Part shown: positions 7,470-15,197 of the stretch, one piece after another
Numbering within the stretch: the stretch's first letter is position 1
Layout of the letters: every line of letters starts with the position of its first letter
Notes under the pieces: model-generated
Told to the model about the DNA's origin: nothing
Database searches by the model: none
What the model saw: only the letters and a program-made list of their open reading frames with translations
Program-made: the position numbers and the translations under genes
Assembly (NCBI GenBank): GCA_009776515.1
Contig: WRNP01000014.1
Span: 1-22,031, forward strand
DNA from: Dehalococcoidia bacterium
GTDB taxonomy: Bacteria; Chloroflexota; Dehalococcoidia; Dehalococcoidales; UBA1222
Length of the DNA: 22,031 nucleotides
Direction of reading: 5' to 3'

Positions 7470-8342
7470 TTGCCAGTCCACATCAGGAAAGCCGCAAGTC
7501 TTGGTTTTTGCACCGGCGTACGGCGTGCCATCGACATCATCACCGAAGCCGCCCATGAGCGCGGCAGCATTGAGACACTTGGGGCTATCGTGCACAACCG
7601 ACAGGTTATGCAAAAGCTCGGCAAATTGGGTGTCACTATTGTGGACGATCTGGCGCTCATCCGCGGAGAGGCCGTGGTTATCAGCGCCCATGGCGCAAGC
7701 CCCGCTGTCAGCGATACCATCAAGAAGCGCGGGCTAAGTGCTATTGATACCACCTGTGCTTTTGTGAGGCGGGCGCAATCCGCCGCTAAAAAGCTTGCCG
7801 CAGACGGCTTCTATGTCGTGGTCTACGGCGATGTCAATCATCCAGAAGTCAAAGGCATCTTGGGCTGGGCGAAAGGGCAGGGCTTGGCGACACTTATTGC
7901 CAGCGACCTAGGCCAACTGCCGAAGATTCCCCGCCGTGTGGGGCTACTGTCCCAAACCACCCAAATACCATCAGATTTTAACCGTTTCGCCAGGGATGTA
8001 TTGGAACTAGCCTTTGCCAAAGATGCGGAGATGCGCATCATAGATACCATCTGTCACGAGACCCGCGCCCGCCAAGCTGAGACCCTGAGTCTCGCACAAA
8101 GCTCCGAACTCGTGCTTGTTATCGGCGGACGGAGCAGCGCCAACACCAAGCACCTCTACGAACTCTGCGCCGCCATCGCCGAGACGCACCTCATCGAGAC
8201 CGCCTCCGAGATAGACCCCGCCTGGCTCAATGGCAAAGATAGCATCGGCATCACCGCCGGCACCTCAACCGATGACGAGACTGTGGGCGAGGTCACGGCC
8301 CGCCTGGCCGAGCTTACCGGAGCACCATGCCACATTGATTGA
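7470..8342 (+). CDS. ispH: 4-hydroxy-3-methylbut-2-enyl diphosphate reductase
   Basis: This 290-residue enzyme (LytB) reduces HMBPP to IPP and DMAPP, the last MEP step. The [4Fe-4S] cysteines are Cys14 (GFCTGVRRA), Cys96 (DTTCAFVRRAQ) and Cys194 (TICHETRARQ). The conserved His motifs IVHN and SAHGAS, the QTTQ motif and GGRSSANT are all present. I chose TTG at 7470, which is 10 bases after a strong AAGGAGG. The in-frame TTG at 7461 is only one base after that site, too close for initiation. It supplies the third MEP gene of the window, unlinked from the dxr-ispG operon. Confidence 0.96.
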   Translation: MPVHIRKAASLGFCTGVRRAIDIITEAAHERGSIETLGAIVHNRQVMQKLGKLGVTIVDDLALIRGEAVVISAHGASPAVSDTIKKRGLSAIDTTCAFVRRAQSAAKKLAADGFYVVVYGDVNHPEVKGILGWAKGQGLATLIASDLGQLPKIPRRVGLLSQTTQIPSDFNRFARDVLELAFAKDAEMRIIDTICHETRARQAETLSLAQSSELVLVIGGRSSANTKHLYELCAAIAETHLIETASEIDPAWLNGKDSIGITAGTSTDDETVGEVTARLAELTGAPCHID

Positions 8343-8364
8343 AAGGGTCGAGAAAGGCTACAAT
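8335..8364 (+). promoter_or_regulatory. Promoter of the rhodanese lipoprotein gene
   Basis: TTGATT at 8335-8340 and TACAAT at 8359-8364 are separated by 18 bases. The -35 box overlaps the end of ispH. The -10 box overlaps the left arm of the dyad at 8362-8388. Confidence 0.45.
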
Positions 8365-8400
8365 AAAAGAGATTGCATCTCTTTTATTGCGGCATGCCGC
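8362..8400. repeat. Two adjacent perfect palindromes between ispH and the rhodanese gene
   Basis: AATAAAAGAGAT at 8362-8373 pairs perfectly with 8377-8388 around a 3-base loop. The 12-base palindrome GCGGCATGCCGC follows directly at 8389-8400. The first structure ends in TTTTATT and could terminate ispH, but it also overlaps the -10 box and start point of the next gene, so an operator is equally possible. Confidence 0.5.
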
Positions 8401-8414
8401 GAAAGGAAATTGCC

Positions 8415-8882
8415 TTGAAAAGTAAACTGATAGCTTGTCTGCTAATAGGATTGCTTGTAATTATGGGGTGTAACGGCGATGGCGGCAGCAACAGCGGCGC
8501 CCCCAAACCCCCCTCGCCCTCGGAGCTTGAGTCCCAGGGCTTTGCTTCCCCGGACCTGCCGCGCATCACGGCAGAGGAGTTCAAGGTCATATACGATAAT
8601 AGGGAGCCCTACGTCTTAGTGGATGTGCGCTCGCACGACAGCTATCTCGCCGGCTATATCCCCGGTGCCCGTAACATACCCAACGAGCCGCGAGACGAGT
8701 CTTCCACCGAGCTCGCCAAGCTCCCCAAAGACCGCTTGATTATCACCTACTGCGACTGTTTTGACGACGGCGAATCTGCTCTCGCTGCCAACAGGCTAAA
8801 ACTTCTCGGCTACGATAACGTCAAAATCCTATGGAAAGGCATCTATTACTGGCGAGACATTGGGGGCGAACTCAGGCTATAA
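8415..8882 (+). CDS. Rhodanese-domain lipoprotein
   Basis: This 155-residue protein has a lipoprotein signal with a hydrophobic stretch LIACLLIGLLVIMGC and the lipid-anchored Cys at residue 19. A Ser/Gly/Pro-rich linker follows, then one rhodanese domain from about residue 50 with VLVDVRSHDSYLAGYIPGA. The active-site loop carries Cys113 and Cys115 in TYCDCFDDGES, so sulfur-transfer or thiol chemistry at the outer membrane face is likely; the substrate is unknown. I chose TTG at 8415, 7 bases after AAAGGA, because it starts exactly at the signal peptide. It is a single-gene unit with its own promoter and terminator. Confidence 0.85.
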   Translation: MKSKLIACLLIGLLVIMGCNGDGGSNSGAPKPPSPSELESQGFASPDLPRITAEEFKVIYDNREPYVLVDVRSHDSYLAGYIPGARNIPNEPRDESSTELAKLPKDRLIITYCDCFDDGESALAANRLKLLGYDNVKILWKGIYYWRDIGGELRL

Positions 8883-8918
8883 GACCATGGGACCGGCAGC
8901 CAGCAGCGCAACAAAAGA

Positions 8919-8967
8919 TGTGGCTACCAGGCATGCGACTCCCTGACCCAGATAGCCACAGATTTTT
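8919..8967 (+). terminator. Intrinsic terminator after the rhodanese gene
   Basis: TGTGGCTA at 8919-8926 pairs with TAGCCACA at 8953-8960. An inner CAGG/CCTG pairing (8928-8931 with 8942-8945) extends the structure, and TTTTT follows at 8963-8967. The T-run also contributes to the -35 box of the next gene. Confidence 0.6.
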
Positions 8968-8994
8968 GACAGTTTAATATTTCAATAATACTTA
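8966..8994 (+). promoter_or_regulatory. Promoter of the Tat-exported selenoprotein candidate
   Basis: TTGACA at 8966-8971 is a perfect -35 box. TACTTA at 8989-8994 follows after 17 bases, and TAGAAT at 8993-8998 is an alternative -10. The leader is about 40 bases and ends with AGAGGT (9031-9036), 4 bases before the ATG at 9041. Confidence 0.5.
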
Positions 8995-9040
8995 GAATGC
9001 TGAATAGGCGATCAAGCGATAGCTTGTACTAGAGGTAAGT

Positions 9041-10930
9041 ATGAACAAAAAAGATAAAGCCTCAACCGGCGGGATATCCCGCCGTGATTTTCTAAAAGAT
9101 GCCGGCCTCCTGGTCGGAGGTGTTGCTCTGGGCAGCACGGCGCTGGCCACATCCTGCCCCGCAGGCACCCTCGCGACCGAGCCCAGCCCCACAGCTGAGA
9201 TCACCGTCTATGACGTCAGCGGAGCCCATGAGATAGTCTCGGTCTTTGCCGCACGCTTGGGAGACCTGAACGGCAAAAGAGTGGCCGGACTGGCTGCCGA
9301 CCCCACCAAGTGGCAAACTCACCGCACTTTCCCTTACATCTTTGAACAGCTAAAGTCCCTCTACCCCAGCGTGAACATCATCCCTCAGACCGAGTTTGTC
9401 ATGGGCCTGGGAATTGATGACGATGGAGTAGCGCAAGCGGTAAAAGAAGCGGGGGCCGATGCCTGCATCCTCGGCAACGCAGCCTGAGGCACCTGTGCTT
9501 CAGCCTGCGGCGGCGCCGCAGGAAGACTCGAAAAACTGGGTATCGCCACCGTGGTCATCCAGCGCCCAGAGCTGATGACCGCCTGCAGGAATGCTTTTAT
9601 GGGCCAAGGGTTGCCGCCCGAGGTGCCTTGGGTGACTTTTCCAATGGATCTTTTCCAACATCCAGATTCGGATGTTCCCGGTTTCATCGGACCAAAAATG
9701 AGTGACATTATAAGCTGCCTCACTATTTGGCAACCGGAGCTCACTTATACCGCGGGACAGATGATTACCCACGCACCAATCACCATCACCGGCAAAACCT
9801 ATCCCGAGGCCTACCGCAACCTCCAAAACACCATGTTGAGCCGTAATTGGGGTGACGGACTCCCTGTCAATCCGGCGACACAAGAGGCCATCCAGTGGAT
9901 GATGACCGGTGTGCCAGCGGGAAAGCAACTCAATGACCCCATTGGAAATGATGGCAAGGTATCCCCTAAACGGGGCGTTCTAACCTATGAAGTACTGGCT
10001 GCCTGTATGGCCATGGCCGGCGGGCGCCCAGAGTACATGCCGGTGGCCATTGCTGCCTGTGAGATCATCATAGCCCAACAAGACACCACTCTCTCCAGTT
10101 CAATGTCAGCCTACCCGATCACCTTAGTAAGCGGTCCCATCGCAAAAGAGATAAGGTTAAGTTCTGGCTTCGGCCTCTTTGGCCCTGACCCCAATTATCC
10201 GGCCGGCAGTGCCATCAAGCGCTGTCTTTGGTTGGTACACCAAGGTGCGGGTGGGCTGGTAGCCGGCGGTGGCACCATTGCCCAGTACGGATATATGCGC
10301 CCCGGTATTTGTTTTGCCGAAAATGAGGCGGGCTTACCGCCCGCCTGGCCCAGCTACGCCGAGGAGCGTTATCGGCGTCCATCGGGGACGAACAGTGTAA
10401 CCTACGGCATCTCGCGAGGCGGGGCTATCCGCGACTTTACCCACCGCGGCGCGGGTAACGAGCCAAGCCATGAAATTGAACTAATCGAGAGTTTTGACCG
10501 CTTCGCCAGTACCGTAAAATCCATCCCCTCTTCCGGAGTACCACGCGACGTAGCAGGCAGCAGCCTAATGTGGCTCATGAACTCAGCGATCGCAGGAGAT
10601 ATGGTAGCCAACGGCTACAGCAAGGAGTCCATCAAAACGACGGCCGCCGAACGGCTGTGGTATTTGCTGGGAGAGGTCATCGATCGCACGGGGATACGTC
10701 GCGCAATCGAAGAAAGTGGGGCTGATATGGGCTCCGATCTCTTGCAGAAATTCCGCCTGTGCACTAACCCAGAGAACATCCACCTAGTGGTTGCCGGCGG
10801 TGACCACCCATCGCGTTCTTGCGTCATCCCAAGCTGGACACCCCACCAAAACTTGGAGATTGTCCTGCCAGAAAGCTGGGAAGACCTGCTCTACAATGCC
10901 GAGCGCGACCTCGGCCCTGCGCCGGATTAA
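9041..10930 (+). CDS. Tat-exported UGSC-type selenoprotein (TGA at 9485-9487 read as Sec)
   Basis: Reading through one in-frame TGA gives a 629-residue protein with no other stop. The N-terminus has a twin-arginine signal, SRRDFLK at residues 13-19, then a hydrophobic stretch to about residue 37, so export of the folded protein is predicted. Residues 55-250 resemble the UGSC family of (seleno)proteins: the sequence runs ADACILGNAA, Sec149, then GTC and further cysteines (Cys152, Cys156), followed by LEKLGIATVVI. A large C-terminal part from about residue 250 has NWGDGLPVNP at 270-278 and Gly-rich stretches. The split reading, a 148-residue protein plus a GTG-started 459-residue protein, would cut the conserved domain and leave the second part without a ribosome binding site. 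A stem-loop follows the TGA at SECIS distance. Redox or thiol chemistry outside the membrane is inferred; the substrate is unknown. Family assignment is from memory. Confidence 0.8.
9498..9525 (+). promoter_or_regulatory. Candidate bacterial SECIS element
   Basis: CCTGCGG at 9504-9510 pairs perfectly with CCGCAGG at 9516-9522. The 5-base loop CGGCG carries guanines, as bacterial SECIS loops do. CTT at 9498-9500 can extend the stem with AAG at 9523-9525 across a 3-base bulge. The loop begins 23 bases after TGA 9485-9487. Position and shape fit SelB recruitment. Confidence 0.65.
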
Positions 10931-10942
10931 AGCAGGTAGCCC

Positions 10943-11578
10943 TTAGCGGTCCCGAAGTGGCAGAATCGTCTCCGCCCGGGGGGCATAATGTGTTTTGGGC
11001 AGGAGAAGCCAAGCTGCGCCTGCCGCCAAGGTCGCTTTCAAAATGTCGCCCGCAATGAAAGGCCAAGCCCCCATGCTCAACACCGGACCAATTGCTGCCG
11101 GCTTGTGCAACACCAACCCCAACCAACCCCCAAGCCATAAAATGCCCGGTATATAGACCAGCAAAGAGGCGGCCGCCATGACGGCAAGGAGGCCGTGGAA
11201 GCTACGCACCTTGCGACTATCAGTCATATATCCGACGAACAAAGCCGCAAGTACAAAGCCCGCCAGGTAACCCGTAGTAGCCCCTAAGCCCGCCACGCCA
11301 CCGGTTAGCCACGGTATCCCCACTAGGCCAAGTGTGCCATAGATGCCCACACTGATGCCACCCCACTTTCTACCCACCATAATTGCTACCAGAAGTACGG
11401 CTAAAGTCTGTCCGGTAACAGGAACGGGGGTAAAAGGCAGACTCAGGCGGATCTGGGCAAGTAGGCCAATTGAGGCAGCCATTACCACAGCCAAGACAAC
11501 CTTAAGCGGTATACTAGCCGAGCGGTGCCAGGCAAAGACATCTAAGCGCGCCTGTTCGATTTTAGCGGCGATCTGCAT
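10943..11578 (-). CDS. bioY: Biotin transporter substrate-binding subunit BioY
   Basis: This 211-residue membrane protein has about six hydrophobic helices and the BioY signature FTPVPVTGQTLAVLL near residue 50, followed by GRKWGGISVGIYGTLGLVG. It binds and transports biotin, alone or with an ECF energizing module; no ecfA or ecfT is in the window. I chose ATG at 11578, after a G-rich stretch; an upstream in-frame start at 11665 would add 29 residues without BioY character. It converges on the selenoprotein gene with only 12 bases between stops and is divergent from trpS. Confidence 0.9.
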   Translation of the reverse strand: MQIAAKIEQARLDVFAWHRSASIPLKVVLAVVMAASIGLLAQIRLSLPFTPVPVTGQTLAVLLVAIMVGRKWGGISVGIYGTLGLVGIPWLTGGVAGLGATTGYLAGFVLAALFVGYMTDSRKVRSFHGLLAVMAAASLLVYIPGILWLGGWLGLVLHKPAAIGPVLSMGAWPFIAGDILKATLAAGAAWLLLPKTHYAPRAETILPLRDR

Positions 11579-11653
11579 CGTAGCCCCCAGTAAAAAGAAT
11601 GGACGTATTGTAGGCAATAGGCGACAGTGCGTCAAGGGATCAGCCATCTGAAA

Positions 11654-11683
11654 TTGCCCGCGCACACAGCCTTATGCTACACT
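11654..11683 (+). promoter_or_regulatory. Probable trpS promoter
   Basis: TTGCCC at 11654-11659 and TACACT at 11678-11683 are 18 bases apart. The trpS leader would be about 17 bases and carry AAGGAG. No T-box leader fits in this space. Confidence 0.4.
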
Positions 11684-11706
11684 CATGCCACAACTTAAGG
11701 AGAGGT

Positions 11707-12681
11707 ATGAAGAAGCATGTTTTTTCCGGTGTCCGCCCCACCGGACGGTTGCACCTCGGCAATTACCTGGGAGCGGTGAAAAATTACGTCGCCCTGCAAG
11801 ACGAATATGAATGCGTCTACGCCGTCGTTGACCTCCATGCTCTGACCACTCTGGAAGAAACAGGCAAGCTCAAGGATAACGTATGTGAAGTGCTGCTTGA
11901 CCTCCTTGCCGCCGGCCTTGATCCCACACGGAGCATTATTTTTGCCCAGTCTCACGTGCCGGAGGTGACCGAGTTATTCACCCTGCTCGGCATGGTGACC
12001 CCCCTCTCCTGGCTCCTGCGCGTGCCGACCTTCAAGGAAAAGGTCAAGATGCACCCTCATAACGTAAACTATGGCTTGGTAGGCTACCCCGTGCTCATGG
12101 CCTCGGATATCCTAATCTACAAGGCGGAGGTCGTGCCAGTCGGCGAGGATCAACTACCCCACCTTGAACTTACCCGCGAGATCGTACGCCGCTTCAACGA
12201 ACACTTCGGTCCCACTTTCGCCGAGCCGCAGGCCAAGCTTACCAACTATCCAATGGTAGTCGGCCTTGACGGGCGTGATAAGATGAGCAAGTCACTTAAT
12301 AACCATATTGAACTGGCTGCCACCGCCGAGGAGACGGCTAAAAAAGTCATGTCAGCCGTGACTGACCCCGCGCGTAAGCTGAGGGGCGACTCGGGACATC
12401 CTGAGGTCTGCAATGTCTACAAGCTCCAGGGCCACTTCAACAACCAACGGTCAGCGTTCATCGCGGATGAGTGTCGCGAAGCCAAAATCGGTTGTGTGGA
12501 ATGCAAACGATCCCTCGCCGAGGCTATCAACACCGAACTCGCACCACTCCGCGCGCGTCGCACTGAGCTCGCCGCCCATCCAGAAAACATTGAGCGCATC
12601 CTGCAACATGGAGCTGAGCAAGCGAAGATTATCGCCCGCTCCACCCTAACCGAAGTAAAACAGAGAATGGGGCTGGTTTAG
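11707..12681 (+). CDS. trpS: Tryptophan--tRNA ligase
   Basis: This 324-residue class I aminoacyl-tRNA synthetase charges tRNA-Trp. The HIGH-like motif is HLGN at residues 16-19 after SGVRPTGRL. The KMSKS motif is at 192-196 (GRDKMSKS). ASDILIYKA and VPVGEDQLPHLELTRE are typical of bacterial TrpRS. I chose ATG at 11707 because AAGGAG lies 4 bases upstream and it starts at the canonical N-terminus; an ATG at 11674 would add 11 residues that overlap the promoter. It is a single gene, followed by the nitroreductase. Confidence 0.96.
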   Translation: MKKHVFSGVRPTGRLHLGNYLGAVKNYVALQDEYECVYAVVDLHALTTLEETGKLKDNVCEVLLDLLAAGLDPTRSIIFAQSHVPEVTELFTLLGMVTPLSWLLRVPTFKEKVKMHPHNVNYGLVGYPVLMASDILIYKAEVVPVGEDQLPHLELTREIVRRFNEHFGPTFAEPQAKLTNYPMVVGLDGRDKMSKSLNNHIELAATAEETAKKVMSAVTDPARKLRGDSGHPEVCNVYKLQGHFNNQRSAFIADECREAKIGCVECKRSLAEAINTELAPLRARRTELAAHPENIERILQHGAEQAKIIARSTLTEVKQRMGLV

Positions 12682-12761
12682 ACACAGTTTGCCAAGCACC
12701 TGTTTGATTCTTTAAATATTGGGGTGATATCTTATCCCGTTATGTCATACAGGAGGTATTT

Positions 12762-13262
12762 ATGGAAACACTAGAAGCCATTCTCACCCGCCGCAGCATC
12801 CGCCGCTACACGGAAGAGCAGGTCCCCCAAGAAACCATCCAGAAGCTTCTGGAGGCTGGCATGTGCGCCCCATCTGCCTGCGACTTCCAGCCATGGCACC
12901 TTGTGGTCATCGATGACCACAAAATTCTGGACGAAATCCCGAGCTTCCACCGGCACGCCGCCATGCTGAGAGAAGCACCTCTCGCCATCCTAGTCTGTGG
13001 CGATCCAGAAACCTCCCGCTACTGGCAGCAGGATTGCTCTGCTGTCTCCCAGAATATCCTGCTCGCCGCTCACGCCATGGGTTTGGGAGCGGTCTGGCTG
13101 GGCCTTTACCCGCGCGAAGCGCGCACCCAACCCATGCAAAAGCTATTGGGTCTCCCTGAGACCATCATGCCCCTCTCGCTCATAGCCCTCGGCCATCCGG
13201 CCGAGGAAAAGGCCCCGCGGGTAAAGCCCCAGGACGAAAAGGTGCATTACAATCGCTGGTAA
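12762..13262 (+). CDS. Nitroreductase family protein
   Basis: This 166-residue FMN-dependent oxidoreductase of the nitroreductase fold has the FMN-binding ILTRRSIRRYTEEQVP at residues 7-22. APSACDFQPWHLVVI follows near 36, SQNILLAAHAMGLGAVWLG near 97 and ALGHPAEE near 142. Many homologues in anaerobes carry the Ala-Pro-Ser-Ala pattern seen here. The substrate cannot be told. AGGAGGT at 12751-12757 gives a strong ribosome binding site 4 bases from the ATG. It converges on the aminotransferase gene. Confidence 0.9.
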   Translation: METLEAILTRRSIRRYTEEQVPQETIQKLLEAGMCAPSACDFQPWHLVVIDDHKILDEIPSFHRHAAMLREAPLAILVCGDPETSRYWQQDCSAVSQNILLAAHAMGLGAVWLGLYPREARTQPMQKLLGLPETIMPLSLIALGHPAEEKAPRVKPQDEKVHYNRW

Positions 13263-13276
13263 AGGCTCCCGATTTT

Positions 13277-13303
13277 ACGCTTTGCCCTGTTTGGGCTAAG
13301 CGT
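13277..13303. terminator. Hairpin between convergent genes
   Basis: ACGCTT (13277-13282) and GCCC (13284-13287) pair with GGGC (13293-13296) and AAGCGT (13298-13303), with one T-T mismatch and a 5-base loop. It sits in the 54-base gap between two convergent stops and may serve both genes, though neither side has a T-run. Confidence 0.45.
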
Positions 13304-13316
13304 GGCCATGACCTGG

Positions 13317-14504
13317 CTACTTACGACATTTTGCCACAAAACGCTTCATGCGTATGAGAGCCTCTTCCAAATCCGGCACTGACGTAGCATAGCAGCAGCG
13401 CACATAACCCTCGCCGCACTCGCCGAAAGCCGTGCCAGGTACCACAGCAACCCTCTCTTCCTGGAGAAGCTTTTCGGCAAACTCCTCGGAGGTCATGCCC
13501 GTAGAGCTTATACAAGGAAAGGCGTAGAACGCCCCTTTCGGCTCAAAGCAGTCGAGGCCGATCTCGCGAAGCCCGTTTACCATCAGCAGACGGCGACGGT
13601 TGTAATCGGACACCATCTCCAGCACACTGTCCTCGCCCGCTTTGATAGCCTCTAAAGCAGCCACCTGAGACATTGTCGGGGCACACATGGTGGTGTATTG
13701 ATGAATCTTAGTCATCGCCGCGATGATCTCGCGGGGACCGGCGGCATAGCCTACGCGCCAGCCCGTCATGGCATAGGCTTTGGAGAAGCCGCCAAGAAGA
13801 AGGGTGTGTTCCCGCATGCCGGGCAGAGAGGCAAAGCAGGTGTGCGAATCGCCGTAACTTAAGCGGGCATAGATCTCGTCGGAAACGACGAGGAGATTAT
13901 AACGCTCGGCAAGCTGGGCAATGCCAAGGAGTTTGTGGCGCGGCATGACCGCCCCTGTAGGATTGGCAGGGTAGCCAATAAAGACCGCCCGGGTGTTACG
14001 GGTAATCTTGTTCCCGATATCCGAGGGCTCAATCTCAAAATCATGTTCGGCAGTGGTCGGTACGACGACGGGCATTCCGCCCGAAAGCGCCACCACTGCA
14101 GGATACGCCACGTAACATGGGGCAGGCATGATGACCTCATCACCCGGATCGATAACGGCGCGCATGGCCAAATCCATGGCCTCGCTTACCCCCACGGTAA
14201 TCAGAACCTCCGTCGCAGGGTCATAATTCAAGCCATACGCTTTATCTAGATAACCGGCGATGGCCTGGCGCAGCTCAGGCGTGCCCAGATTTGAGGTGTA
14301 CATCGTCTTGCCCTGCTCAAGTGACTTTATGGCCACCTCGCGCAGGCGCCAAGGCGTAGCATAGTCCGGCTCACCCACCCCCAAGGAAATGACCCCATCA
14401 ATGGAAGACAGGAGATCGAAAAACTTTCGGATGCCTGATGGTTGCAGAGCCTGCGTCCGCTGTGAGATACGGTGTACACTCGTGGTATTTCTTGCCGGGC
14501 TCAC
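13317..14504 (-). CDS. Pyridoxal-phosphate aminotransferase, class I/II
   Basis: This 395-residue fold-type I aminotransferase belongs to the aspartate aminotransferase-like group. Features in order are LGVGEPDYATP near residue 41, YPANPTGAVMPR at 178-189, VVSDEIYARL near 206 and the PLP lysine Lys242 in GGFSKAYAMTGWRVGYA. The amino acid substrate is not fixed by sequence. The GTG start has AGGAG 5 bases upstream, and that site spans the stop of the preceding regulator, so the two genes are translationally linked. Control by the AsnC-type regulator is likely. Confidence 0.93.
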   Translation of the reverse strand: MSPARNTTSVHRISQRTQALQPSGIRKFFDLLSSIDGVISLGVGEPDYATPWRLREVAIKSLEQGKTMYTSNLGTPELRQAIAGYLDKAYGLNYDPATEVLITVGVSEAMDLAMRAVIDPGDEVIMPAPCYVAYPAVVALSGGMPVVVPTTAEHDFEIEPSDIGNKITRNTRAVFIGYPANPTGAVMPRHKLLGIAQLAERYNLLVVSDEIYARLSYGDSHTCFASLPGMREHTLLLGGFSKAYAMTGWRVGYAAGPREIIAAMTKIHQYTTMCAPTMSQVAALEAIKAGEDSVLEMVSDYNRRRLLMVNGLREIGLDCFEPKGAFYAFPCISSTGMTSEEFAEKLLQEERVAVVPGTAFGECGEGYVRCCYATSVPDLEEALIRMKRFVAKCRK

Positions 14505-14512
14505 AATGTCTC

Positions 14513-14998
14513 CTATAGGACTACGGCTTGCCGAGACTCGCCTGCACCGCCAGCGAGAATGACTCCGTCTTCTTTATAACGTTTTAGTAAAAAGTGCGAA
14601 GTAGTGCCCGCCACTCCCTCAATGGCGGCCAGTTTTTGGGTTACGAAGTCCGCCACCTCACGCATATTGCGAGCACTCACCAGCACTGCCAACTCATATG
14701 CCCCGGACACGAGATAGACCGTACGGGCTTCATCAAAACGATAGATGCGCTCGGCAATGGCATCAAAGCCCACCGTGCGCTGAGGGGTGACCTTAACTTC
14801 AATGAGCGCCCAAACGTGCTCATCGCCCACCTTCTCCCAATCAATGAGCGTGCGGTACTTGATGATGGTGCCATCTTCCTCAGCTTGACGGATAAGGCGG
14901 GTAACCTCATCCGCCGTCGCCCCAGACATAGCGGCGATTTGCTTAGGCGTTTGACGGGCATCTCCTTCAAGAATGCGAAGGATCTCTTTCAGCAACAT
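14513..14998 (-). CDS. Lrp/AsnC family transcriptional regulator
   Basis: This 161-residue protein has an N-terminal winged helix-turn-helix (QTPKQIAAMSGATADEVTRLI near residues 16-36) and a C-terminal ligand-binding RAM domain with VWALIEVKVTP and VYLVSGAYELAVLV. Such regulators sense amino acids and often control the adjacent gene, here an aminotransferase 8 bases downstream. I chose ATG at 14998, 6 bases after GAGGT; the earlier in-frame start would add 11 residues upstream of that site. The operon promoter is at 15030-15059. Confidence 0.9.
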   Translation of the reverse strand: MLLKEILRILEGDARQTPKQIAAMSGATADEVTRLIRQAEEDGTIIKYRTLIDWEKVGDEHVWALIEVKVTPQRTVGFDAIAERIYRFDEARTVYLVSGAYELAVLVSARNMREVADFVTQKLAAIEGVAGTTSHFLLKRYKEDGVILAGGAGESRQAVVL

Positions 14999-15029
14999 TA
15001 GGCACCTCACACCGAAAAAATAGAGCCCC

Positions 15030-15059
15030 ATTATAACAGAGTTGTCTATCTGGCGTTAA
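15030..15059 (-). promoter_or_regulatory. Promoter of the Lrp-aminotransferase operon
   Basis: On the minus strand TTAACG (plus 15054-15059) and TATAAT (plus 15030-15035) are 18 bases apart, with TGT before the -10 making it an extended -10. The leader is about 25 bases and carries GAGGT. Confidence 0.55.
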
Positions 15060-15159
15060 CCAAGACTTACGGCATCTAATGACAACTTTAACCCCAGTAG
15101 CTATATCCCTCCCAATGGGGTGTTGGCACCAAGGGAAAATAGTGGCATCCATTTCTTTC

Positions 15160-15188
15160 TTGTCGCCTGCCCCGCATAAAGCTATAAT
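15160..15188 (+). promoter_or_regulatory. pyrD promoter, leaderless TTG start
   Basis: TTGTCG (15160-15165), a 17-base spacer and a perfect TATAAT (15183-15188) precede the TTG start at 15198 by 9 bases. There is no Shine-Dalgarno sequence between the -10 box and the start. Confidence 0.6.
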
Positions 15189-15197
15189 GACCTCGCC

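Noticed and set aside
9551..10930. Separate 459-residue gene starting at GTG 9551
   Set aside because: It is in the same frame as the upstream ORF, no stop lies between the TGA and 9551, it has no ribosome binding site, and the start would fall inside the conserved domain. Read-through of the TGA explains both parts.
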